Shown in pieces: positions 44,460 to 52,179 of a stretch of DNA of 64,000 bases. Every line of letters begins with the position of its first letter. Position 1 is the first letter of the stretch. This stretch comes from Tepidicaulis sp002389665. Lineage in GTDB: Bacteria > Pseudomonadota > Alphaproteobacteria > Parvibaculales > Parvibaculaceae. The stretch covers positions 1,922,001-1,986,000 of the forward strand of contig NZ_OZ244942.1 of assembly GCF_965222285.1 (NCBI RefSeq), written 5' to 3'. The notes beneath the pieces are model-generated. The model was not told the origin of the DNA. It ran no database searches and saw nothing but the letters and a program-made list of their open reading frames with translations. Made by a program: the position numbers and the translations under genes.

Positions 44460-45854
44460 CTACTCCGCCGCCGCCTTCATCTCCGGTTCCAGCACCTTGC
44501 CCGGATTGAGAATGTTCTTCGGATCGAGCGTGCGTTTCAGCGTCGCCATGAGCGCGATTTCCGCCGGGCTGCGGGACCAACCGAGATAGGGGCGTTTTTC
44601 AAGCCCGATCCCGTGTTCGGCGGAAACGGAACCGCCAATGTCGCGCAAGGGATCATAGACGATCCCCTCCACAAGGCGCCGCGTCTCCGGCGTGCCGTCA
44701 TGGCTGCCGACGATCACATGCAGATTGCCATCACCCAGATGCCCGAACACGATCAGCGAATGACCGGGCACTTTCGCTGTAAGGTCCGCTTTCACTTTCT
44801 CGATATAGGTTTCCATATCCGCGATACGCAGGCTCACATCGTAGGTGAAGATCGGGAAGAGATTGATCACTTGCGCCACATCGTCCCGCAGCGCCCACAT
44901 GGCATCGCGCTCCGCCTGGCTCTTGGCGATAACGGCATCACTTGCAAGTCCGGCTTCAAGCGCGCCCATCAGCGCGTTTTCAAAACGCGGCGTGTCTTCG
45001 TCCTGATTACCGCCCAGTCCTTCCACCAGCACATAGTAAGGGGAGCCATGCGGCAGGATCGGTTTGCCTTGCGCAGGTTCGGTGGAAACGAGCTTATAGA
45101 AATCCTCCCACATCACCTCGAAAGCCGAGAGCGTGCCGCCCATCGCCGCTTCCATATGGCGCAGGAGTTTGGGCAATTTAGCGAATTCATCCACCGCCAC
45201 GAAGCCCGTATCCTGGCTCTTCGGCGCAGCGCGCAGGCGCAAGACGGCGCGCGTAACGACGCCGAGCGTGCCTTCCGAGCCGATGAAAAGCTGCTTCAGG
45301 TCATAGCCCGCATTGTTCTTGAGCATCTGGTTCATGGCGGAGATGACCGTGCCATCGGCCAGCACCGCTTCGACGCCCAGTACCAGCTCGCGCATCATGC
45401 CGTAACGCAGCACGCGGTTGCCGCCCGCATTCGTCGCGATATTGCCGCCGATCGTTGCCGAGCCACGCGCGCCCAAATCGAGCGGAAAGAAGAAGCCTTT
45501 TTCTTCCGCCGCATCGCAGGCCGCCTGCAGCGGCACCCCGGCGCCCGCCGTCATCGTGCCGCTGACGGGATCGATCGCCTCGATCTTGTTCATGCGTTCA
45601 AGTGAAAGCGCGATCAGCCCTTCCGCATTGCCGCCTTCCACAAGGCCGGTCTTGCCGCCCCAAGCGACAACGCCCTGCCCCGCCGCGTGGCAGGTTTTCA
45701 GCACGAAGGAAACTTCTTCGGTCGTTGCGGGCCGGATCACGGCTTTCGGTGTGCCCAGATGGCTCCAGCCGCCTTGCGCTTTTTCCGCTGCCGCTTCGCC
45801 TTCCAGAACCCCGCTCTCCCCGAGCTTGGCTTTCAGGTCTTCGAGCACGCCCAT
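44460..45854 (-). CDS. FAD-binding oxidase, GlcD/D-lactate dehydrogenase family
   Basis: Flavoprotein oxidising a 2-hydroxy acid such as D-lactate, glycolate or D-2-hydroxyglutarate, 464 residues. The PCMH-type FAD domain covers about residues 35-215, with VVAWGGKTGLVEGGNA, the LGARGSATIGGNIATNAGGN pyrophosphate loop and FIGSEGTLGVVT. The C-terminal domain has FGHLGDGNLHVIV and the VSAEHGIGLEKRPYLGW motif that carries metal/substrate residues. It ends NPGKVLEP as the family does. Exact substrate not determinable. Flanked by two palindromic repeats. Confidence 0.9.
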   Translation of the reverse strand: MGVLEDLKAKLGESGVLEGEAAAEKAQGGWSHLGTPKAVIRPATTEEVSFVLKTCHAAGQGVVAWGGKTGLVEGGNAEGLIALSLERMNKIEAIDPVSGTMTAGAGVPLQAACDAAEEKGFFFPLDLGARGSATIGGNIATNAGGNRVLRYGMMRELVLGVEAVLADGTVISAMNQMLKNNAGYDLKQLFIGSEGTLGVVTRAVLRLRAAPKSQDTGFVAVDEFAKLPKLLRHMEAAMGGTLSAFEVMWEDFYKLVSTEPAQGKPILPHGSPYYVLVEGLGGNQDEDTPRFENALMGALEAGLASDAVIAKSQAERDAMWALRDDVAQVINLFPIFTYDVSLRIADMETYIEKVKADLTAKVPGHSLIVFGHLGDGNLHVIVGSHDGTPETRRLVEGIVYDPLRDIGGSVSAEHGIGLEKRPYLGWSRSPAEIALMATLKRTLDPKNILNPGKVLEPEMKAAAE

Positions 45855-45935
45855 GACGTTCCTCCCGCTGTCTGTTTCTTGCGCCGACTATAGCAGAAGA
45901 GGCCGGGACACGCATTTGCTCTTCACCTCTCAACT

Positions 45936-46028
45936 GTCATGGCCCGGTTTATCCGGGCCATCCACGGCAACCAGCCGAAACGCCTGAGAGAAGCGCCCGT
46001 GGATGCCCCGCATAAAGCGGGGCATGAC
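45936..46028. repeat. Cruciform-like palindromic intergenic element 2
   Basis: A 93-bp inverted repeat in the gap between glpK and the GlcD-like gene. Hairpin one is ATGGCCCGG-TTTAT-CCGGGCCAT (45939-45961), hairpin two ATGCCCCGC-ATAAA-GCGGGGCAT (46003-46025). The centre pairs TCCACGG with CCGTGGA, and the tips are TGTCATG/CATGACA. Same three-stem architecture as element 1 with different arm sequences. On the minus strand there is no U-tract, so it is not a plain terminator. Confidence 0.78.
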
Positions 46029-46045
46029 ATCTGAAGGAAAACATC

Positions 46046-47542
46046 CTATCTCGACAAAATACGCCCGACCGCCTCTTTCCAGCGCCCGTAGCGCCGGTCC
46101 GCATCCGCGCCGGGCAATGCCGGGTCGAAATGCCGGTCGCAGCGCCATTTCGCGGAAATATCCGCCGGGCTTTGGAAGAGCCCGGCTTCGAGCCCGGCAA
46201 GATAGGCCGCCCCCAGCGCCGTCGTCTCGATCACTTCGGGCCGTTCCACCGGGCAGCCGATCATGTCGGTGAGGTTCTGCAGGAACCAGTTATTGGCCGC
46301 CATGCCGCCATCGACGCGCAGCGCGTTCGGGCGCGAGAGGCCGGCCCCCTTCATATCCGCCCCCATCGCCTCCATGAGATCGCGGGTCTGGAAGGAGACG
46401 GATTCCACCCCGGCCCGAACGATGTCGGCGGCATGGGTGTCCCGCGTCATGCCGAGAATGGCGCCGCGCGCATGCGGGTCCCAATAAGGCGCGCCGAGGC
46501 CGGTAAAGGCGGGCACGAGAATGACATGGCCGTCGGGGCTCGCCTCCGCCGCCAGCTTTTCCGAGTCCGCCGCGCTCTTAATGAGTTTCATCTCATCGCG
46601 CAGCCACTGGATCGTCGCCCCGGCCATGAAGATCGAGCCTTCCAGCGCGTAATGCGTTTCTCCGCCGAGCCGGTAGCCCACGGTCGTGAGCAGCCGGTTT
46701 TGCGAGGCGACGAATTCCGTGCCCGTATTCACCAGCGCAAAACAGCCCGTGCCATAGGTAGATTTCATCATGCCCGGCTCGAAACAGGCCTGGCCGATGA
46801 AAGCTGCCTGCTGGTCCCCTGCAACGCCGAGAATGGGGACTTCCGCGCCCAGCACCTCCTTACCCGCCACGCCGAACGGCGCGCAGCAATCTTTCACCTC
46901 CGGCAGAAGCGCGCGGGGAATATCGAACCAGCCCAGAATCTCATCGTCCCAGTCCTGCGTGCGGATATTGAAGAGCATGGTGCGCGAGGCATTGGTGGCA
47001 TCGGTCACATGCGCGTTGCCGCCCGTCAGGTTCCAGATCAGCCAGCTATCGATCGTGCCCGCCGCCAGCTCGCCCTTCACCGCCCGCTCGCGCGCGCCTT
47101 CCACATTGTCGAGCAGCCAGGCGAGCTTCGTGCCGGAAAAATAAGGATCGAGCAGCAGGCCGGTCTTCTCCTGCACAACGGCCTCTTTGCCCTCGGCGCG
47201 CAGCGTCTCGCAAAGGCTCGCCGTGCGCCGGTCCTGCCAGACGATGGCATGATGCAAAGGCTTGCCGCTCGCCCGCTCCCAAAGCACGATCGTTTCGCGC
47301 TGATTGGTAATGCCGATCCCGGCAATGGAAGGCGCGCCCGCTTTCTTTAGCGCCTCGCGGCAGACCTCCACCGTGTCGCGCCAGATTTCGGCGGCATCAT
47401 GCTCCACCCAGCCGTCTTCGGGATAAATCTGCCGGAACTCGCGCTGCGCAACGGCGAGTTGCTGCCCCGTCTTGTCGAAAACCAGCGCCCGCGAGCTGGT
47501 AGTGCCCTGGTCGATACTCAAAATCGCGTGATCCGCCGCCAC
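46046..47542 (-). CDS. glpK: Glycerol kinase (GTG start)
   Basis: Phosphorylates glycerol to glycerol 3-phosphate with ATP, 498 residues. I choose GTG at 47542, which follows GGGGGAAA at about 5 nt; a TTG five codons upstream is the alternative. FGGY-kinase landmarks: IDQGTTSSRALVFD (phosphate loop), the substrate region WVEHDAAEIWRDTVEVCREA, GVAGDQQAAFIGQACFEPGM, the second-domain YGTGCFALVNTG, and FTGLGAPYWDPHARGAILGM. No glpF or glpD lies alongside. Confidence 0.95.
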   Translation of the reverse strand: MAADHAILSIDQGTTSSRALVFDKTGQQLAVAQREFRQIYPEDGWVEHDAAEIWRDTVEVCREALKKAGAPSIAGIGITNQRETIVLWERASGKPLHHAIVWQDRRTASLCETLRAEGKEAVVQEKTGLLLDPYFSGTKLAWLLDNVEGARERAVKGELAAGTIDSWLIWNLTGGNAHVTDATNASRTMLFNIRTQDWDDEILGWFDIPRALLPEVKDCCAPFGVAGKEVLGAEVPILGVAGDQQAAFIGQACFEPGMMKSTYGTGCFALVNTGTEFVASQNRLLTTVGYRLGGETHYALEGSIFMAGATIQWLRDEMKLIKSAADSEKLAAEASPDGHVILVPAFTGLGAPYWDPHARGAILGMTRDTHAADIVRAGVESVSFQTRDLMEAMGADMKGAGLSRPNALRVDGGMAANNWFLQNLTDMIGCPVERPEVIETTALGAAYLAGLEAGLFQSPADISAKWRCDRHFDPALPGADADRRYGRWKEAVGRILSR

Positions 47543-47695
47543 ACTTTCCCCCTTCAAATGCCGCTTTCATCCCGCGCTAGGCTACCGCTCAGGCCGGACG
47601 GCGCAAGCCGGAAGGCGCCCTCATGCCGCCTTTACCGCCCCAAACGCTTCTCATCGGCCAAAGAACGCTTATATGCGCAAGAAACCATTCAGAAA

Positions 47696-47715
47696 CGGGG
47701 GACGAAAATCCCCCG
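47696..47715 (+). other. Hairpin in the moaA leader
   Basis: A perfect 7-bp stem CGGGGGA/TCCCCCG with a 6-nt loop, 21 bp before the moaA ATG in the divergent glpK-moaA gap. It is too small to be a Moco riboswitch and has no U-tract on the plus strand. It might influence moaA translation. Confidence 0.35.
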
Positions 47716-47736
47716 CAACCATGTTAAACAGTGCTT

Positions 47737-48774
47737 ATGGATCAACACCAGCCCATCGAGACGAAACGCGCGCCCGCCGGGCAGATGATCGACCCCTTCG
47801 GGCGGGCCGTGACCTATCTGCGCGTCTCCGTGACGGACCGCTGCGACTTCCGCTGTGTTTATTGCATGGCCGAGCACATGACCTTTCTGCCGAAGAAGGA
47901 AATTCTGACGCTGGAAGAACTGGACCGCGTCTGCAAAGCCTTCATGCGCAAGGGCGTGCGCAAGATCCGCCTGACGGGCGGCGAGCCGCTGGTGCGCCGG
48001 GATATCATGACGCTGATCCGCTCGCTGGGCGATGAAGTGAAAGCGGGCAATCTCGACGAACTGACGCTGACGACGAATGGCAGCCAGCTCGCCCGCTTCG
48101 CTGATGAACTTTACGAGGCGGGCGTGCGCCGCATCAATGTCTCGCTCGACACGCGCGATGAAGAAAAATTCGCCGAGATCACCCGCTGGGGCCGCATGAG
48201 CCAGGTGATGGACGGTCTGGCAGCGGCCAAGCGCGCCGGGCTTCAGGTGAAGATCAACACCGTCGCGCTTAAAGGCACGAATGAGTATGAAATTCCCGCG
48301 CTTATCGACTGGGCGCATGGCGAGGGATATGACATTACGCTGATCGAGACCATGCCGCTCGGCGATATCGACGGCGACAGGACCGATCAATATCTGCCGC
48401 TCTCCAAAGTGCGCGAGGAACTCGAAGAGCGCTGGACGCTTTCCGATATTCCCTACAAGACCGGCGGGCCCGCCCGCTATGTGGAGGTGAAGGAAACCGG
48501 CGGCCGCCTCGGCTTCATCACACCGCTTACCCATAATTTCTGTGAAAGCTGCAACCGCGTGCGCCTCACCTGCACGGGCCAGCTCTTCATGTGCCTCGGC
48601 CAGGACGACGACAAAGACCTGCGCGCCAAGGTGCGGGCGAGCGAAGGCGATGAGCTCTTGGAAGCGGCCATCGACGAGGCGATTTCCCGCAAGCCCAAGG
48701 GCCATGATTTCGTCATCGACCGCGCAGGCCAGGCCCCCGCCGTCAAACGCCACATGTCCCTCACCGGCGGCTAA
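47737..48774 (+). CDS. moaA: GTP 3',8-cyclase MoaA
   Basis: Radical SAM enzyme for the first step of molybdenum cofactor synthesis, 345 residues from the ATG at 47737 (a GTG two codons upstream is the alternative). The SAM cluster CxxxCxxC is at C36/C40/C43 (DRCDFRCVYC). The second 4Fe-4S cluster is C269/C272/C286 (FCESCNRVRLTCTGQLFMC). The C-terminal Gly-Gly tail needed for activity is present (HMSLTGG). It supplies cofactor for enzymes such as the molybdenum hydroxylase at 41002-43344. The stop overlaps convergent cutA. Confidence 0.97.
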   Translation: MDQHQPIETKRAPAGQMIDPFGRAVTYLRVSVTDRCDFRCVYCMAEHMTFLPKKEILTLEELDRVCKAFMRKGVRKIRLTGGEPLVRRDIMTLIRSLGDEVKAGNLDELTLTTNGSQLARFADELYEAGVRRINVSLDTRDEEKFAEITRWGRMSQVMDGLAAAKRAGLQVKINTVALKGTNEYEIPALIDWAHGEGYDITLIETMPLGDIDGDRTDQYLPLSKVREELEERWTLSDIPYKTGGPARYVEVKETGGRLGFITPLTHNFCESCNRVRLTCTGQLFMCLGQDDDKDLRAKVRASEGDELLEAAIDEAISRKPKGHDFVIDRAGQAPAVKRHMSLTGG

Positions 48775-49118
48775 CCTGTCTGCCCTCTCGTCTGCTCCCT
48801 AGTCTGCTCTTTAGCCCAGGTCAGATAATCGCCGTCCACCCGGCCGAGCGGAATTTCCAGGAGCGCCGGCACATCATATGGATGAAGGCGGCGCACCTCC
48901 TCCATTGCGCGCACTGAAAGCGTGGCAGGCACCTTGATGAAGAGGCTCACTTCCTCATCGATCTCCACTTTGCCCTGCCAGCGGTAAACCGAGCGCATGC
49001 CGGGATAGATATTGACGCAGGCGGCAAGCCCCGGCTCCACCAGCGCGGTTGCAATTTTCTCCGCCGCTTCCATATCGCCTACGGTGGTGTAAATGAATAA
49101 AAGCGCATCTTCGCTCAT
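48771..49118 (-). CDS. cutA: Divalent-cation tolerance protein CutA
   Basis: Small trimeric ferredoxin-like-fold protein linked to copper/metal tolerance, 115 residues from the ATG at 49118 (after GGGAGGACCC). Family signature: IYTTVGDMEAAEKIATALVE, GLAACVNIYPGMRSVYRWQG and VRRLHPYDVPALLEIPLG, with the usual C-terminal DGDYLTWAKEQ. An extra repetitive tail EQTREQTRGQTG replaces the normal end. Its stop overlaps the moaA stop region by 4 bp. Confidence 0.93.
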   Translation of the reverse strand: MSEDALLFIYTTVGDMEAAEKIATALVEPGLAACVNIYPGMRSVYRWQGKVEIDEEVSLFIKVPATLSVRAMEEVRRLHPYDVPALLEIPLGRVDGDYLTWAKEQTREQTRGQTG

Positions 49119-49221
49119 GGGTCCTCCCTTGCGATTCCCCCGCCTCCGCTGAACATGTATAGTGCCCGCCACCGGCCAAAGAGCCAATGCGCGAAGCCCG
49201 CGCCCAATAACGAGACGGCCA

Positions 49222-49989
49222 ATGACGTTTGAAAAAATCGCCTTTGTCGCCACGGACGTATCCGAAGCGCAGGATGCCCTGGAACAGCTTTCCAAGCGCT
49301 ACGGCAATTGCCCGCCCGAAGAGGCCGACGTCATCGTCGCGCTGGGCGGCGACGGGCTGATGCTGCAAACACTCCACCGCTATATGGAAAAGCGCATCCC
49401 CATTTATGGGATGAACCGGGGCTCGGTCGGCTTTCTGATGAACGAATACAGGGATAACGACCTGAAAGAGCGGCTGAACGCTGCAGAGACCACGACTCTC
49501 CACCCGCTGAAGATGGAAGCGGTGAGCGTGGACGGCGAAAGAACCTCGGCGCTTGCCATCAACGAAGTCTCGCTGCTGCGCGAAACGTTCCAGGCCGCGA
49601 AAATCCGCATCGCCATCGACGGGCGCGTGCGGATGGAAGAAATGATCTGCGACGGTGTGCTGGTTTCAACGCCTGCCGGCAGCACCGCCTATAATTTTTC
49701 CGCGCAAGGGCCGATCATTCCGATCAATGCCGAGCTTCTGGCGCTGACGCCGATCAGCGCCTTCCGTCCCCGGCGCTGGCGCGGCGCGCTCTTGCCGCAC
49801 ACGGCTTCCGTGACGTTCCATGTGCTCGAAGCGGCAAAACGCCCGGTCTCCGCCGTGGCCGATCATACGGAAGTGCGCAATGTGGAATGCGTCACCGTTT
49901 CGGAGGAAAGCAGCATCGATCTTCTGATGATGTTCGATGAAGGCCATACGCTCGACGAGCGCATCCTCGCCGAGCAGTTCATTCACTAG
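49222..49989 (+). CDS. nadK: NAD kinase
   Basis: Makes NADP from NAD and ATP, 255 residues from the ATG at 49222. Family motifs: the GGDG loop VIVALGGDGLMLQTLH (about residues 38-53), GMNRGSVGFLMNEYR, LAINEVSLLRE (NE motif), and the glycine-rich VLVSTPAGSTAYNFSAQGPI. It is the short alphaproteobacterial form without an N-terminal extension. It diverges from cutA by 103 bp. Confidence 0.95.
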   Translation: MTFEKIAFVATDVSEAQDALEQLSKRYGNCPPEEADVIVALGGDGLMLQTLHRYMEKRIPIYGMNRGSVGFLMNEYRDNDLKERLNAAETTTLHPLKMEAVSVDGERTSALAINEVSLLRETFQAAKIRIAIDGRVRMEEMICDGVLVSTPAGSTAYNFSAQGPIIPINAELLALTPISAFRPRRWRGALLPHTASVTFHVLEAAKRPVSAVADHTEVRNVECVTVSEESSIDLLMMFDEGHTLDERILAEQFIH

Positions 49990-49994
49990 GCGCC

Positions 49995-50792
49995 TCAGCC
50001 CATAATGTTTTCAAGCTTCTCTTCGGTCACGGCATAGCCCGCTTCGGCGGGAATCGTGAGCACCGCCCCCTCGCCGCGCTTTTCGACCTTGGGCAGCACG
50101 GTGACGATCTTTTCCGCCTTCGCCGCCTTGAACGCTGCTTCCATGTTGGCGCTCTTACCGAGCTTCAAAAGGTTCATCCGTGTCGGGAAGATCACCGTGC
50201 GGGTGCCCGCCTCCGCTTCCCGCACCGCTTCATTCGGATCGATCCAGACGGAATCGACCGATTCCCCGCCATCATGGGCGGCGACATGATCCTCCGGCGC
50301 CACGGCGATATAAAAATGAGTGTCGAAACGCTTCGGCATCATGTCCGGCGTGATCCAATGCGCGAAGGGCACCAGCATGTCGCAGGCAAGCTCCAGATCG
50401 AAATGGGTCAGGAACTCGGCAATGCCCTTCTCGCTGCGATTGAGCGGCTCGCGCCAGCTTTCCATTTCATCGAGGCGGCTGCCGGCAACGAGCTTGCCCG
50501 TTTTGTTGTCATAGGCAAGCAGCACACCCGATTCCTCGAACGCCTCGCGGATCGCGCCGACCCGAAGCGCCAGCAGCGTATCGTCGAGTCCCTCCGCCCC
50601 GCGGCAGAGCCCGCGCACTTCCGGCGCGCTGTCATGCTTGTCGATTTTCCCGCCCGGAAAGACGAGCGCGCCCGAGGCAAAGTCGATCTGGTGATGGCGC
50701 ACCACCATGAAAACTTCGAGCCCCTTATCCCCGTCCCGCAGCAACATGATCGTCGCCGCCGGAATCAGGGCGCCGGATTTTTTCTCGCTCAT
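49995..50792 (-). CDS. Nudix hydrolase (NUDT7/NUDT19-like)
   Basis: Hydrolase of a nucleoside-diphosphate-linked compound, possibly CoA derivatives, 265 residues. The Nudix box is split by an insertion: FPGGKIDKHDS at about residues 45-55, then REAFEESGV at 82-90. That is the arrangement of the larger NUDT19/RppH-unlike subfamily. The N-terminus ALIPAATIMLLRDGDKGLEV is typical, and a FDTHFYIAVAPEDHVAAHDG segment carries the later beta strands. Substrate unknown. It converges on nadK with 5 bp between stops. Confidence 0.85.
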   Translation of the reverse strand: MSEKKSGALIPAATIMLLRDGDKGLEVFMVVRHHQIDFASGALVFPGGKIDKHDSAPEVRGLCRGAEGLDDTLLALRVGAIREAFEESGVLLAYDNKTGKLVAGSRLDEMESWREPLNRSEKGIAEFLTHFDLELACDMLVPFAHWITPDMMPKRFDTHFYIAVAPEDHVAAHDGGESVDSVWIDPNEAVREAEAGTRTVIFPTRMNLLKLGKSANMEAAFKAAKAEKIVTVLPKVEKRGEGAVLTIPAEAGYAVTEEKLENIMG

Positions 50793-51016
50793 ATGTGTCC
50801 TCCCAAGAGACGCAGCGTTTTCCGCCGTTTTTGGTTTTGAGGCTTTCCCGCCTCTTCTTCCTTGCTAGCAGAGAGAGCGGGAATGGGAAAGAAAAGCGCA
50901 AAACCCGAGGAAATCCGCGCCTTGAACGCGCCAAAAGGGACAATTTTAGATTTCCGCTTCACCGCCTTCTAACGCCCGCTTGCTAGAAACGGGAAGGCAC
51001 AAAAAGCGGCGGACCC

Positions 51017-52162
51017 ATGCTCCAGCAATTGGATGATTTGAACGATGCAAGAGCGGCCATCGCCCTCGATCAGGGCGAGTTTCACCTGCTCTTCCAGCCC
51101 AAGATCGAGCTTGCCAGCGCCAAGATGACGGGCGCGGAGGCCTATGTGCGCTGGGCCCATCCAGAGCTTGGCCGGCTCTTGCCCGCCAGCTTCCTTTCCG
51201 CCCTCGAGCGCCAGGAGCGGCTGGCCGACCTCACCAACATGGTCCTGCGCGAAAGCGCCCAGGCCGCGCGGCGCTGGTACAACCAGGGCCGCAGCTGGCA
51301 TGTGACGGTAAACCTTTCCCCGGCCGAACTCATCGACCCGGAGCTCGGCGACCGGCTGACCGCCCTTGTCGATGAATGCGAGCTGCCTTACGGGCTTTTC
51401 GTTTTCGACATTCCGGAATCGGCGTTTCTCGTGCGCGATGAAAACCTGATCCCGGTGCTTGAAGATATGCGCCATCGCGGCTTCGCCCTGGCGCTTGAAG
51501 GACGCGGCGCGATGACCGCCTCGGCGGAAGACATTCCCCTCGCGCTATTCAACGAGATCAAGGTGTCCGGCAGCGCGATCATCAAATTCGCGCTGACGAC
51601 GAAATCCGCCGGCGGGCTCATCGCCGAGCGCCAGAAAATGGCGGCGGCACATTCCCTGCCGCTGACGGCGGTCGGCGCGGAAGATGCCCGCACACTCCAT
51701 GCCCTGAAAGAACTGGGCTTCACTTATGCCCAAGGCGCTTTCATCAGCCGGCCAGCAGAAGCGCGCGTCCTCGATACATGGACGGTGCCCGCCGCCGTCA
51801 AAGCCGCGCTGACCGGGCCCGCCCCCCGCACGCGCCGCGCCGCAGCGCCCCAGCGCGCGGAGAAGAAACCGGCGCCCAAAGCCGCCCCCCTTAAGAAGAG
51901 CCTGCAAGACACAACTTTCGGGCCGGAGATGGTGACGCTCGATTTCGAAGCGATCGGCGATTTCGATCTTGCCTTGCCGGGGCCGGGAAATTTCAACCCG
52001 CTCTGCCTCATCATGGCCGAACGCATGCGCCTTATCCGCCATGCTCCCCAGCTCCATGGCCGCCGCGTGCCGGGCATCGGCAAACGCATCGTCATGAAGG
52101 TGCAAGAACCGCCCATGAAAAAACCGAGGCGGCCAAGCATGCTGGCCCGCCTCGGCTTTTAA
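51017..52162 (+). CDS. Degenerate EAL-domain protein with basic C-terminal tail
   Basis: c-di-GMP phosphodiesterase-fold protein, 381 residues. The EAL fold spans about residues 15-255: EAY (41-43) replaces EAL; VNLSPAEL keeps N99 and DIPES keeps E134; GAEDARTLHALKELGF and AQGAFISRP keep the final Glu and Gln. The DDFG metal motif is replaced by LEGRGAM (160-166), and the KxD motif by KVS. Catalysis is therefore unlikely; c-di-GMP sensing or a protein-protein role is more probable. Residues 263-295 are Ala/Pro/Lys-rich, followed by a short conserved-looking tail. It has no membrane segments or GGDEF domain. Confidence 0.85.
   Translation: MLQQLDDLNDARAAIALDQGEFHLLFQPKIELASAKMTGAEAYVRWAHPELGRLLPASFLSALERQERLADLTNMVLRESAQAARRWYNQGRSWHVTVNLSPAELIDPELGDRLTALVDECELPYGLFVFDIPESAFLVRDENLIPVLEDMRHRGFALALEGRGAMTASAEDIPLALFNEIKVSGSAIIKFALTTKSAGGLIAERQKMAAAHSLPLTAVGAEDARTLHALKELGFTYAQGAFISRPAEARVLDTWTVPAAVKAALTGPAPRTRRAAAPQRAEKKPAPKAAPLKKSLQDTTFGPEMVTLDFEAIGDFDLALPGPGNFNPLCLIMAERMRLIRHAPQLHGRRVPGIGKRIVMKVQEPPMKKPRRPSMLARLGF
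52118..52160. terminator. Bidirectional terminator inside the EAL gene 3' end
   Basis: A 9-bp stem CCGAGGCGG/CCGCCTCGG (52124-52132 and 52147-52155) with two further inner pairs. It is flanked by AAAAAA on the left and TTTT on the right. On the minus strand the stem is followed by TTTTTT, ending the thiolase transcript; on the plus strand it is followed by CTTTTAA, ending the EAL gene. The stem is also coding: it encodes the last residues of the EAL protein. Confidence 0.75.
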
Positions 52163-52179
52163 AGCCCGTTTGGCTTCAA

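Noticed and set aside
44337..46028. CRISPR array or insertion sequence between 44.3 and 46.0 kb
   Set aside because: Repeats are palindromic and occur once each, with no spacers, no transposase gene and no terminal duplications.
47543..47736. Molybdenum cofactor riboswitch upstream of moaA
   Set aside because: The gap is only about 194 bp and shows one small 7-bp hairpin, not the multi-stem Moco fold.
47731..47736. GTG start for moaA
   Set aside because: It adds only two residues, lacks a better ribosome site and was put aside in favour of the ATG at 47737; the choice is not certain.
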